Assembly: GCF_000230695.2 (NCBI RefSeq)
Contig: NC_020541.1
Location: forward strand, 3,596,001 to 3,660,000
Source of the DNA: Rhodanobacter denitrificans
GTDB lineage: Bacteria > Pseudomonadota > Gammaproteobacteria > Xanthomonadales > Rhodanobacteraceae
Length of the DNA stretch: 64,000 nt
Reading direction: 5' to 3'
Shown piece after piece: positions 16,201 through 24,871 of the stretch. The first letter of the stretch is position 1, and every line of letters starts with the position of its first letter. The notes beneath the pieces are model-generated. The model did not search any database. It was not told where the DNA came from and saw nothing but the letters and a program-made list of their open reading frames with translations. The position numbers were made by a program, and so were the translations under genes.

Positions 16201-16931
16201 TTACTTCGACCCGCCGTCCCCTGCTCCTGCTCGGTTTGCTCGTCGCCCTCGGCGCCACCGGTCGCGCCCATGCCGCGGAGCAACCGCCCACCCTGTCGCC
16301 GGCGACGACTGCCGCCGCGGCCAACCTGGTCGATATCCGCAGCCTGGTGCCGGACATGGCCGAGGACATCAAGTACGCCGGCAGCGACAATTTCGTGGGT
16401 GCGCCGGTGGACGGCTACCTGGCGCCGAAGTGCCTGCTGCTGCGCCCGGTCGCCGAAGCACTGGCGCGGGTCGAGCACGAACTGCGCACGCAACACCGGC
16501 GCCTGAAGATCTGGGATTGCTACCGCCCCGCCCGCGCGGTGGCGCACTTCGTGCGCTGGGCGCACGACCTCGACGATCAGCGCACCAAGCCGCAGCACTA
16601 CCCCACGCTGGACAAGTCGAAACTGCTCGGCGACTACATCGCGCCGGTCTCCGGCCACAGCCGCGGCGCCACCATCGACCTCACCCTTGAGCGCTGCGCC
16701 GCCGACGGCAAGCGCTGCGAAGCGCTGGACATGGGTACCGACTTCGACTTCTTCGACGTGCGCGCACACACCGACACGCCCGGCATCACCGCGCAGCAAC
16801 ACGCCAACCGCCAGTTGCTGCGCGACGCGATGCAGCGCGAAGGCTTCCGCAACTACCCGATGGAGTGGTGGCACTACACGCTCTCGCCGGAGCCGACGCC
16901 GCACACGATCTACGACGTGCCGGTGCAATGA
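16197..16931 (+). CDS. VanX/DdpX-type D-alanyl-D-alanine dipeptidase
   Basis: 244 residues with a signal peptide (RRPLLLLGLLVALGATGRAHA). The zinc-binding SGHSRGATID motif supplies His154 and Asp161, and MEWWHY supplies the catalytic Glu223 and ligand His226. The conserved Arg lies in DCYRPARA. Such enzymes hydrolyse D-Ala-D-Ala. The leader makes this one periplasmic, like DdpX, so it probably scavenges D-Ala from released stem-peptide ends rather than conferring glycopeptide resistance. It overlaps the previous gene by ATGA. Confidence 0.9.
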   Translation: MITSTRRPLLLLGLLVALGATGRAHAAEQPPTLSPATTAAAANLVDIRSLVPDMAEDIKYAGSDNFVGAPVDGYLAPKCLLLRPVAEALARVEHELRTQHRRLKIWDCYRPARAVAHFVRWAHDLDDQRTKPQHYPTLDKSKLLGDYIAPVSGHSRGATIDLTLERCAADGKRCEALDMGTDFDFFDVRAHTDTPGITAQQHANRQLLRDAMQREGFRNYPMEWWHYTLSPEPTPHTIYDVPVQ

Positions 16932-16960
16932 CGGCACCACGAACAGGGGGGGATTCCGCC

Positions 16961-18010
16961 ATGCCAAAACTGCTTGCTGGCCTCGCACTGACCTTGCTGC
17001 TCGGCGGCTGCGCCAGCGGCACCAAGCCGGTCGACCCGATCGACGCACTGATGCAGCGCTACAGCGGCGACGTCCCTGGCGCCTCGCTGCTGGTGCTCAA
17101 GGACGGCAAGCCGATCGTGCGCCGCAGCTACGGCCTGGCCAATCTCGAGGACGGCGACAAAGCCACGCCGGCCACCAACTACCGGCTCGCCTCGGTGAGC
17201 AAGCAGTTCACCGCCACGGCGATCCTGCTGCTGGCCGAAAGCGGCCGCCTCAAGCTCGACGATCCGGTGCGCCGCTGGTTACCTTCGCTGCCGGAAACGA
17301 CGGCCGCGGTCACCCTGCGCCAGTTGCTCACGCACACCGGCGGCCTGGTCGACTACGAGGACCTGATTCCGCCCGGCACCAGCGGACAGGTCAGCGACAA
17401 CGACGTGCTGCGCCTGCTGTCCGCCACGCCGAAGACTTATTTCGCGCCCGGCACGGCCTACCGCTACAGCAACTCCGGCTACGTGCTGCTCGGCCTGGTG
17501 GTGGAGCGCGCCTCCGGCATCAGCCTGCCGCTGTATCTCCGGCAGCACATCTTCCAGCCGCTGCACATGGACCACACCTTGCTGTATGAGCGCGGCGGCC
17601 CCGAGGTGGAAAATCGCGCCTACGGCTACAGCGAAGAAAACGGCGGCTGGACGCGCACCGACCAGAGCGTCACCAGCGCCACCCGCGGCGACGGCGGCAT
17701 CTATTCCTCGATCGACGACCTGGCCAAGTGGGACGCCGCGCTGTACGACGACCGCCTGCTCAGCGCCGCCTCGCGCAAGCTCGCCTTCAGCCCGCACGTG
17801 AAAGTCACCGGCGAGCCGTACGAGGCCAGCTACGGCTACGGCTGGCGCATCACCGGCGACACGCTGTGGCACTCCGGCGAGAGCATCGGCTTCCGCAACG
17901 TGATCGTGCGCTGGCCGAAGCAACGCCTCACGGTGATCCTGCTCAGCAACCGCAACGAGCCGGAACCGTACCGCACCGCGCTGGCGATCGCCGCGCCGTA
18001 CCTGCAGTGA
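16961..18010 (+). CDS. Lipoprotein serine hydrolase, beta-lactamase/DD-peptidase fold
   Basis: 349 residues. MPKLLAGLALTLLLGGCASG is a lipoprotein leader with an LGGC lipobox. Active-site motifs are SVSK (Ser78, Lys81), YSN in YRYSNSGYVLLG and HSG near the C terminus in LWHSGESIG. It belongs to S12 (class C beta-lactamase/D-aminopeptidase/esterase-like). In this setting it is probably an envelope D-peptidase; a simple esterase cannot be ruled out. ATG at 16961 follows a strong AGGGGGGGA ribosome site seven bases upstream. The frame also opens at 16928, overlapping the vanX-like stop, but that start lacks a ribosome site and extends the leader. Confidence 0.85.
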   Translation: MPKLLAGLALTLLLGGCASGTKPVDPIDALMQRYSGDVPGASLLVLKDGKPIVRRSYGLANLEDGDKATPATNYRLASVSKQFTATAILLLAESGRLKLDDPVRRWLPSLPETTAAVTLRQLLTHTGGLVDYEDLIPPGTSGQVSDNDVLRLLSATPKTYFAPGTAYRYSNSGYVLLGLVVERASGISLPLYLRQHIFQPLHMDHTLLYERGGPEVENRAYGYSEENGGWTRTDQSVTSATRGDGGIYSSIDDLAKWDAALYDDRLLSAASRKLAFSPHVKVTGEPYEASYGYGWRITGDTLWHSGESIGFRNVIVRWPKQRLTVILLSNRNEPEPYRTALAIAAPYLQ

Positions 18011-18031
18011 TGGAGCAAGGAACCGTCAGCG

Positions 18032-18805
18032 ATGCGTGATCCGTTCGCCCTGCCCCGCCAGCTGCGCCGCGCGGCCCTGCTGGCGCTGCTCGCGCTGCTC
18101 GCCGCCTGCGCGCCGCTGCCGCCGCGCAACCCGCTGGCGACCTGGGTGCCGTCGCCGAACCACGACATCCGCCGGCCGGTGCTGATCGTGCTGCACTACA
18201 CCCAGCAGCAGTCGGTGCAGCAGAGCCTGGACACCCTGCGCACGGCGAACAGCGGCGGGCCGGTGAGCTCGCATTACCTGATCGGCGCCGACGGCCACAT
18301 CTACCAGCTGGTATCCGACCAGTTGCGCGCGTGGCATGGCGGCCCCGGGCACTGGGGCACGATCACCGACATCAATTCCGCCTCGATCGGTATCGAACTG
18401 GACAACGACGGCGCCACGCCGTTCGCGCAACCGCAGATCGACAGCCTGCTGCGCCTGCTGACCGACCTCACCGACCGCCTGCGTATCCCGCGCACACAGG
18501 TCATCGGCCACCAGGATTTCGCGCCCACCCGCAAGGACGATCCGGGCCCGCTGTTCCCGTGGCCGCGGCTGGCCGCCGCCGGTTTCGGGCGGTGGCCGCA
18601 AGGCGTGCTGGCCGATCCGCCCGCCGGCTTTGATCCGTGGATGGCACTGGGCCTGGTCGGCTACCCGCTGGAGGATCGCGCGGCCGCGGTGCGGGCGTTC
18701 CACCACCATTACCGCAGCATGCAGGGCGACACGCTCGATGCCGAGGACCTGCGCATCCTGTACAACCTCGCGCAACAGATCGAGTCCAGCGGCGACGGGA
18801 ACTGA
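18032..18805 (+). CDS. Lipoprotein N-acetylmuramoyl-L-alanine amidase (AmiD/AmpD family)
   Basis: 257 residues. The leader RAALLALLALLAACAP has a lipobox (LAAC). The amidase-2 zinc site is complete: His55 in VLHYTQ, His160 in IGHQDFAPTRKDDPG and Asp170 in the same motif. A C-terminal helical extension with WPQGVLADPP and the FDPWMALGLVGYP segment resembles the peptidoglycan-binding-like tail of AmiD. AmiD-type enzymes sit in the outer membrane and release stem peptides from anhydro-muropeptides in the periplasm. As last gene of the rightward run it would supply the peptides that the neighbouring enzymes process. Its stop is only nine bases from the convergent RND gene. Confidence 0.9.
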   Translation: MRDPFALPRQLRRAALLALLALLAACAPLPPRNPLATWVPSPNHDIRRPVLIVLHYTQQQSVQQSLDTLRTANSGGPVSSHYLIGADGHIYQLVSDQLRAWHGGPGHWGTITDINSASIGIELDNDGATPFAQPQIDSLLRLLTDLTDRLRIPRTQVIGHQDFAPTRKDDPGPLFPWPRLAAAGFGRWPQGVLADPPAGFDPWMALGLVGYPLEDRAAAVRAFHHHYRSMQGDTLDAEDLRILYNLAQQIESSGDGN

Positions 18806-18814
18806 ACCGCCCCG

Positions 18815-21800
18815 CTACACCTCCAGCCGGTCGCCCGGCCGCGCCACGATCGCGTACAGCGCCGGCATCAGGAACACGCTGATCAGCAGGCGGGTGAACA
18901 GGCCGCTGACGATGACCAGCGCGAACGGCCGCTGGGTGTCGGTGCCGACGCCGGTGGCCAGCGCCGCCGGCAGCAGACCGAGCGCGGCCACCAGCGCGGT
19001 CATCATGATCGGGCGCAGGCGCAGGATCGCGCCTTCGCGGATCGCCTCGGCCACGCCGACCCCGTTGCGGCGCAGTTCGTTGACGTAGGAGATGTACACC
19101 ACCGCGGTCTGCACCGAGACGCCGAACAGCGCCAGGAAGCCGATGCCCGACGACACCGAGAACGGCGTGCCGGTCAGCCACAGCGCGATGATGCCGCCGG
19201 CCGGCGCCGAAAGCACCACGCCGAGCACGGTGATGAAGGGAAACTTGAAGTTGCTGTAGAGGGTGAACAGCAGCAGGAAGATCAGCCCCACCGTCAGCGG
19301 CACGATCAGGTTCAATTGCGCGCGCGAGGCGGTGTATTCCTTGTACTCGCCGCCCCAGTCCAGCCGGTAGCCCCGCGCCAGCTTCACCTTCGCATCGACC
19401 TGGCCGATCGCATCCTCCACCGCACCGGCGAGGTCGCGTCCTTCGACCGAGAACTGCACGCCGATGTAGCGCGAGTTGTCCTGCCGGTAGATGAAGGAGG
19501 CGCCGTTGGTCACCCGGATATCGGCGAATTCCTTCAGCGGCAGTTGCTGGCCGCCCGGCGTCGCCACCAGGATGTTGCCGATTTCCTGGGGGTTGTCGCG
19601 ATACTGGTGATCCAGGCGCACGACCAGGTCGAACTGCTTTTCGCCCTGGATCACCTGGGTCGCCACATCGCCGCCGATCGCGGTCTGGATCAGGCCGTTG
19701 ATGTCGTCCACGTTCAAGCCGTAACGGGCGATCGCGGCGCGATTGATCCTGATGCTCAGGCTGGGCTGGCCGAGCTCCTGCACCAGGGTCACGTCATGGA
19801 TGCCGCGCACCTGCTCGAGCACATGCTTGATCGCCTTGCCCTTCTGCTGCAGCGTGTCCAGGTCCGCACCGAACACCTTCACCGCCAGCGCGCTCTTCAG
19901 GCCGGTCTCCGCCTCGTCCACCGCGTCCTCGGCCGGCTGGGTGTAGTTGAAGGTGATGCCGGGAAATGTCTGCAGCTTCCGGTTGATCGCTGCGGTCAGC
20001 TCGGCCTTGGTCCGGTACGCGCCCGTCCACTGCGCATATGGCTTGAGGCCGACATAGAACTCGACATTGAAGAAGCCGGTCGAGTTGGTGCCGTCGTCGG
20101 GCCGGCCCAGTTCCGATGCGACCGTGGTGACCTCGGGGAACGACCGGAGGATGTCGCGGATCTGCGGCGCGATCTTCGCCGACTCGTCGAGCGAGATGGT
20201 GTACGGCATGGTCGCGCGCACCCACAGTGCGCCTTCATCCAGGTGCGGCATGAACTCCGCACCGATGCGCGGAATCAGCAGCAGCGACAGGCCCAGCAGC
20301 AGCGCGGAGGCGAGCGTGGTCAGCCACACGCGGGCCAGGCAGAAATCCAGCCCCTTGATGTAGACCGACTTGATCGCCTCGAACGCGCGGTTGCGGCGCT
20401 CGCGCACGCCCTTGCGCATGAACCACGAGCACAGCACCGGCAACAGGGTCAGGGTGATCACCAGCGAACCGACCAGCGCGAACACCATGGTGTCCGCCAT
20501 CGGCTTGAACAGCGCGCCGGACGGGCCGGACAGCACATAGATCGGCAGGAAGCTGACCACGATCACCGCCACCGCATAGAACAACGGACGGTCGACCTCG
20601 GCGGCCGCATCGCGGATCACCTCGATGACGTTGAACTTCGTTCCCTCGCGATCGGCGAGCTGGCGATAAATGTTCTCCACCATCACCACCGCCGCATCGA
20701 CCAGGATGCCGAAGTCGATCGCACCGATCGACAACAGGTTGGCCGATGCACCCTGCAGATCCAGGCCGATGAAGGCGACCAGCAGCGACAGCGGAATGGT
20801 GACCGCGACGATCAGCCCGGCGCGCACGTCGTACAGGAAGAAGATCAGCACCACCACGACCAGCAGCATGCCGCGCAGCAGGTTGTCCTTGACCACCTGG
20901 GTGGTCACCGCGACGAGGTCGCTGCGGTCGTAGAACGGGTGGACCTTGATGTCCTTCGGCAGGATCTGCTCGTTGAGTTCCTTGGTCTTCGCCTCGACCC
21001 GCTGCAGCACGTCCTGGGTCTTCTCGCCGGTGCGCAGCGAGATCACGCCCTCCACCGCGTCGTCCTGCTTCTCGAAGCCGAACTGGCCCAGCCGCGGCGC
21101 GATGCCGATCACCACGCGACCGACATCCTTGACCAGCACCGGGTTGCCGTCGTGCACCGCCAGCACCACGTTGCCGATGTCCTCCAGCGTCTGCAGGCGG
21201 CCGACGCTGCGAACGTAATAGAACTGCCCGCCCTGCGAGTAGAAGCCGCCGCCGGCATTGCCGTTGTTGGCGGCCAGCGCGGCCTGCACCTGCTGCGCGG
21301 TAAGCCCGACCCCGGCGATCTTCGCCGGATCGAGCAGCACCTGGTACTGCATGCTGCCGCCGCCGAAACCGGAGTCGTCGGCCACCCCGGCCACGGTGCG
21401 GTACTGCGGCTCGACCACCCAGTCCTCGAACGTCTTCAGCTCCATCGGCGAGCGATCGGAGCTTTGCAGCACGTAGCGATAGATCAGCCCCGACGGCGAC
21501 GACAGTGGCGACACCGACGGTTTCACCCCGTCAGGAAGACCGAGATCGCCCAGCCGGTTGAACACTTCCTGGCGTGCGAAATAGTTGTCGGTGCCGTTGT
21601 TGAACGTGAGCGTCACCACCGACAGCCCGTACAACGAAATCGAGCGGGTGTTGTCGGTTTTCGGAATGCCGGTCAGGCCTCGCTCGGCCGGCACCGTGAT
21701 CAGCCGCTCCACTTCCTCGGCGGTATGCCCCGGCCACTGCGTGATGATCTCGACGCTGGGCGGCGACAGGTCCGGATAGGCATCCACCGGCAGGCGATGC

Positions 21801-21934
21801 AGCGCATGCACGCCGGCGCCGATCAGCACGAGCACCAGCAAGGCGATCAGGAAGCGTTGCGCCAACGAGGCACCGACGATCCGGTTCATCAGCGACGCCG
21901 CGCGCGGCGGCATGGGCGGCAGATGGTCGCTCAT
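18815..21934 (-). CDS. czcA: Heavy-metal RND efflux pump, inner-membrane subunit (CzcA/CusA family)
   Basis: 1039 residues, typical for HME-RND pumps. A first transmembrane helix (FLIALLVLVLIGAGVHAL) precedes a large periplasmic porter domain. TM4 carries the proton-relay signature DFGILVDAAVVMVEN. The DFG...D...E pattern is closer to the Zn/Co/Cd/Ni branch than to Cu/Ag CusA. It exports metal ions from the periplasm or cytoplasm through the tripartite complex formed with the two upstream genes. Its start overlaps the membrane-fusion gene stop by ATGA, and it is last in the leftward operon. Confidence 0.92.
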   Translation of the reverse strand: MSDHLPPMPPRAASLMNRIVGASLAQRFLIALLVLVLIGAGVHALHRLPVDAYPDLSPPSVEIITQWPGHTAEEVERLITVPAERGLTGIPKTDNTRSISLYGLSVVTLTFNNGTDNYFARQEVFNRLGDLGLPDGVKPSVSPLSSPSGLIYRYVLQSSDRSPMELKTFEDWVVEPQYRTVAGVADDSGFGGGSMQYQVLLDPAKIAGVGLTAQQVQAALAANNGNAGGGFYSQGGQFYYVRSVGRLQTLEDIGNVVLAVHDGNPVLVKDVGRVVIGIAPRLGQFGFEKQDDAVEGVISLRTGEKTQDVLQRVEAKTKELNEQILPKDIKVHPFYDRSDLVAVTTQVVKDNLLRGMLLVVVVLIFFLYDVRAGLIVAVTIPLSLLVAFIGLDLQGASANLLSIGAIDFGILVDAAVVMVENIYRQLADREGTKFNVIEVIRDAAAEVDRPLFYAVAVIVVSFLPIYVLSGPSGALFKPMADTMVFALVGSLVITLTLLPVLCSWFMRKGVRERRNRAFEAIKSVYIKGLDFCLARVWLTTLASALLLGLSLLLIPRIGAEFMPHLDEGALWVRATMPYTISLDESAKIAPQIRDILRSFPEVTTVASELGRPDDGTNSTGFFNVEFYVGLKPYAQWTGAYRTKAELTAAINRKLQTFPGITFNYTQPAEDAVDEAETGLKSALAVKVFGADLDTLQQKGKAIKHVLEQVRGIHDVTLVQELGQPSLSIRINRAAIARYGLNVDDINGLIQTAIGGDVATQVIQGEKQFDLVVRLDHQYRDNPQEIGNILVATPGGQQLPLKEFADIRVTNGASFIYRQDNSRYIGVQFSVEGRDLAGAVEDAIGQVDAKVKLARGYRLDWGGEYKEYTASRAQLNLIVPLTVGLIFLLLFTLYSNFKFPFITVLGVVLSAPAGGIIALWLTGTPFSVSSGIGFLALFGVSVQTAVVYISYVNELRRNGVGVAEAIREGAILRLRPIMMTALVAALGLLPAALATGVGTDTQRPFALVIVSGLFTRLLISVFLMPALYAIVARPGDRLEV

Positions 21935-23103
21935 TGGTTCTGCATGAACTGCACGAAGAGGCCGCCATCGACCACGATCCGGTCGCCGGGCTTGAGCCCG
22001 TCACTGACTTCGTACTGATCGCCGATGCGCGGACCCAGCGTCACGTGCCGCCGCGCGAAGCTGCCATCGTGCTGCACGACATACGCGAACGGCAGGTTAT
22101 CGTCGTCGCGCAGCATCGCCGACACCGGCATCAGAAGACCCTGGCCGGCCTGGCGCGACTGGATCCTCACGCGCACGTACATCTGCTTGCGCAGCACGCC
22201 AGCGGGATTCGCCACCACGATGCGCGCGGCAACCGCGCGGGTATCCGGGTTCACCACCGCGGCGATATGGTCCACCGTACCCGGCAACTCGACGCCCGGC
22301 GTGCCGCTGTCGACCTGCGCCGGATCACCCACGCGAATCGTCGCCAGCTCGGCGGCCGACACCTGCGCCATCACCCACACTTTCGACAGATCCGCCACGG
22401 TGAAACACGGCGTGGTGCCCGCCTGCAGCAGCTGCCCCGGCGTGATCAGCTTTTCCACCACGGTGCCGGCGATCGGCGCGCGAATGATGCCCTGCGCGCG
22501 CGCCACCGTTCGGCCCGCCTGGATCGCCTTGAGCGTGCCGGCGTCGACATCCAGCGCCACCAGCGCCTGCAGCGCGGCGTCCCGATCGGCCTCGGCACTG
22601 GCGGCATCGGTCTGCGCCTGCTCGGCCTCGCGCCGCGACACGCCTTCGTGCTGTACCAGGTCCTTGTCCGCGTCGGCCAGCCGGCGTGCGTTCTGCGCGC
22701 TGATCAAGGCCTTGCGGTACGCACTGATCGCGGCAGAGAAATCCGCCGAGTCGACCAGCGCCAGCGGCTGACCCCGATGCACCTTGTCGCCGGGCGCCAC
22801 CAGCAGTCGCGCCACCGGCCCGGAGAATGGCGCCAGCACGCTGGTTGCCTGGTCGTTGTCGAAATCCACCACGCCAGTGGTTTCGATCGCGCGATGAAAG
22901 CTGGTCGGCGCAAGCGTGAGCAGATGGATATGCTGGCGCTGCGACGGCGTCATCGTCACGTTCTGCGGCGTGCCGGCAGCCGCTTGCTGCGGCTCCGCCT
23001 TCGAGGAACAGCCGGCCACGCCAAGCAGCGCGCTCAGTGCGAGCACGCACGCCGCACGACGTCGCGGCACAAGGCGCGTTGCGGAAGAGGATCTACTTTT
23101 CAT
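21931..23103 (-). CDS. czcB: RND efflux membrane-fusion protein (CzcB family)
   Basis: 390 residues. A lipoprotein-type leader ends in LGVAGCSSK. Beta-barrel, lipoyl (ARAQGIIRAPIAGTVVEK) and alpha-hairpin regions follow in the usual order for periplasmic adaptors. A heptad-rich stretch near residues 125-180 (ARRLADADKDLVQHEGVSRR) forms the coiled-coil hairpin. It links the inner-membrane RND pump to the outer-membrane factor. No N-terminal His/Met-rich metal-sensing segment is visible. Its start overlaps the end of the outer-membrane gene by 11 bases, so the three genes are tightly coupled. Confidence 0.9.
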   Translation of the reverse strand: MKSRSSSATRLVPRRRAACVLALSALLGVAGCSSKAEPQQAAAGTPQNVTMTPSQRQHIHLLTLAPTSFHRAIETTGVVDFDNDQATSVLAPFSGPVARLLVAPGDKVHRGQPLALVDSADFSAAISAYRKALISAQNARRLADADKDLVQHEGVSRREAEQAQTDAASAEADRDAALQALVALDVDAGTLKAIQAGRTVARAQGIIRAPIAGTVVEKLITPGQLLQAGTTPCFTVADLSKVWVMAQVSAAELATIRVGDPAQVDSGTPGVELPGTVDHIAAVVNPDTRAVAARIVVANPAGVLRKQMYVRVRIQSRQAGQGLLMPVSAMLRDDDNLPFAYVVQHDGSFARRHVTLGPRIGDQYEVSDGLKPGDRIVVDGGLFVQFMQNQ

Positions 23104-24667
23104 CGCTGTCCCGGTTTGTCCTGGCGTGATCCGAAGCGGAGAGCGGCGCCGGCGCAGCACCGGCCGGCTCGTTGTCCGCGTCATGCCACCAGCCACCTCC
23201 CAGCGCATGGAACAGCGCCGCGGTGTCGGTGTAACGACTTGCCTGCGCCTGCACCAGGGCGATGCGCGCCTGCTGATAACCCTGCTCCGCGCTGAGCAGC
23301 GACAGGTAGCCGGCATAGCCGTCCTTGTACTGGCGCTGCGACAGATCCAGGGTGAGCTTCGCCGCATCCGCGGCGGTGGCGGCGGCCTGCAGTCCCTCCG
23401 CATCGTGCTGCAGCGCGGCCAGGGTGTCGGCCACGTTCTGGAACGCGGTCAACACCGTGCTGCGATATTGTTCGCTTGCCTCGACATAGGTTGCCCTGGC
23501 GGCGCGCTCCTGATGCCGCAGGCTGCCGCCCTGGAAGATCGGCGCAGCCAGATCCGCGCCCAGGCTCCAGAAACCCGTGCCGGACTTGAACAGTTGATGG
23601 ATCGCCAGCGCGGTGCTGCCCGCGTTCGCGGTCAATGAAATGTTCGGCAACCGGTTGGCGATCGCCACGCCGACCTGCGCACTGGCCGCATGCATGTTCG
23701 CCTCGGCCTGGCGCACGTCGGGACGCTGCGCCACCAGCGCCGATGGCAGGCTCACAGGCAGCTGCTGCGGCAAGTGCAGGCTGGCAAGGTCGAAGTTCTC
23801 CGTCAGCGCCTCGCCGGGAAAGCGGCCAGCCAGCACCGCCAGCAGATGGTCCTGTTGCGCGAGCTGGGTCAGCAAGGGCGGCAGCGCGGCCTTGACCTGG
23901 GCCAGCTGCGCTTCCTGCGCCGCCAGATCGAGTCGGCCGGCATAGCCCTTGTCCAACCGGTACTTGAGGATATCCACCATGCTGGTGTTGATGCCGACCA
24001 GTTCGCGGGTCGCTTCGATCTGCGCCCGCAACGAGGCCTGCTGCACCGCCGCGGCCACCACGTTGCTGCTCAGCGTGATGCGGGCGGCGATCATCTGGAA
24101 GCGCACCGCCTGCTGCTGCGCCATGAGCGACTCCACCGTGCGCCGGTTCCGGCCGAACACGTCGGGCACATACGAGACGCTGACCTGCGGCGTGAACAGG
24201 TTGTACAAAAAGGCGTTGTTGCTGGGCACCGGCGCCAGCGCACCGGGCGGATCCTGCTCGCGGCTCGCCGACACGCCGGCCGTGACGCTGGGGTAATAGG
24301 CGCCGCGTCCGGCCTCCGTGCTTTCCCTGGCCACCGCCAGCGCCGCCTGCGCTGCCTTGAGGTCGGGGTTGTGGGCCAGCGACTGTTCGATCAGCGCATT
24401 CAGCGCCGGCGAATGAAACAGCGTCCACCAGTCGGCCGGAATATCGCCGCCGGAGACGAACTGCTGGGCCTGCCCGCCCGCGATGTTCGCAACGCCTGTG
24501 GTGGTCGGCGGCGAACCGGCGCTCAGGCTGCCGGCGCCCGGCGCGGCCGGCTTGTGAAAATCCGGACCCACCGCGCAACCGGCGATCGCCAATGCGGCGA
24601 CGGCGGCAAGCAGATGCCGCAGGGATGACCCCGTCGCGCACGACGCCGACGGCACTCGCCGGGTCAT
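23093..24667 (-). CDS. Outer-membrane efflux lipoprotein (NodT/CzcC family)
   Basis: About 524 residues. The leader ends in LAIAGCAVGPDF, the lipobox and PDF signature of NodT-type outer-membrane factors. Two repeated TolC-like halves follow, with conserved segments such as LLTQLAQQDHLLAVLAG and VAQRPDVRQAEANMHAA. It forms the exit duct of the metal efflux complex. The frame extends to 24829, but the sequence before 24667 has no leader character. ATG at 24676 is an alternative start. First gene of the operon; the roughly 200 bases upstream would hold its promoter. Confidence 0.9.
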   Translation of the reverse strand: MTRRVPSASCATGSSLRHLLAAVAALAIAGCAVGPDFHKPAAPGAGSLSAGSPPTTTGVANIAGGQAQQFVSGGDIPADWWTLFHSPALNALIEQSLAHNPDLKAAQAALAVARESTEAGRGAYYPSVTAGVSASREQDPPGALAPVPSNNAFLYNLFTPQVSVSYVPDVFGRNRRTVESLMAQQQAVRFQMIAARITLSSNVVAAAVQQASLRAQIEATRELVGINTSMVDILKYRLDKGYAGRLDLAAQEAQLAQVKAALPPLLTQLAQQDHLLAVLAGRFPGEALTENFDLASLHLPQQLPVSLPSALVAQRPDVRQAEANMHAASAQVGVAIANRLPNISLTANAGSTALAIHQLFKSGTGFWSLGADLAAPIFQGGSLRHQERAARATYVEASEQYRSTVLTAFQNVADTLAALQHDAEGLQAAATAADAAKLTLDLSQRQYKDGYAGYLSLLSAEQGYQQARIALVQAQASRYTDTAALFHALGGGWWHDADNEPAGAAPAPLSASDHARTNRDSDEK

Positions 24668-24871
24668 CACAACCATCGGTTCGACGGTCTCTGCAAGCAC
24701 TCGAACCAGGTGTTGTTCATGCGGACACGTCTTGGCGAGAAGATCGGTAGCGCCACGATATAACGTACCAAGTCGCAGCGAAACCTTGCAAAAACTTGCG
24801 CCCGGCGGCTGGCGCGACACGCCGGTCAAACCGGACCGGCGTGCCTGGTCGGGACGCGGTACAAACCTCGT

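Noticed and set aside
16197..16931. VanX-type gene as part of a glycopeptide-resistance cassette
   Set aside because: There is no VanH or VanA-type ligase nearby, and the protein has a periplasmic leader. A scavenging role with neighbouring hydrolases fits better.
18815..21934. RND pump as copper/silver CusA
   Set aside because: The TM4 signature contains DFG, typical of the Zn/Co/Cd/Ni branch. No Met-rich metal site or CusF is seen. Substrate remains uncertain.
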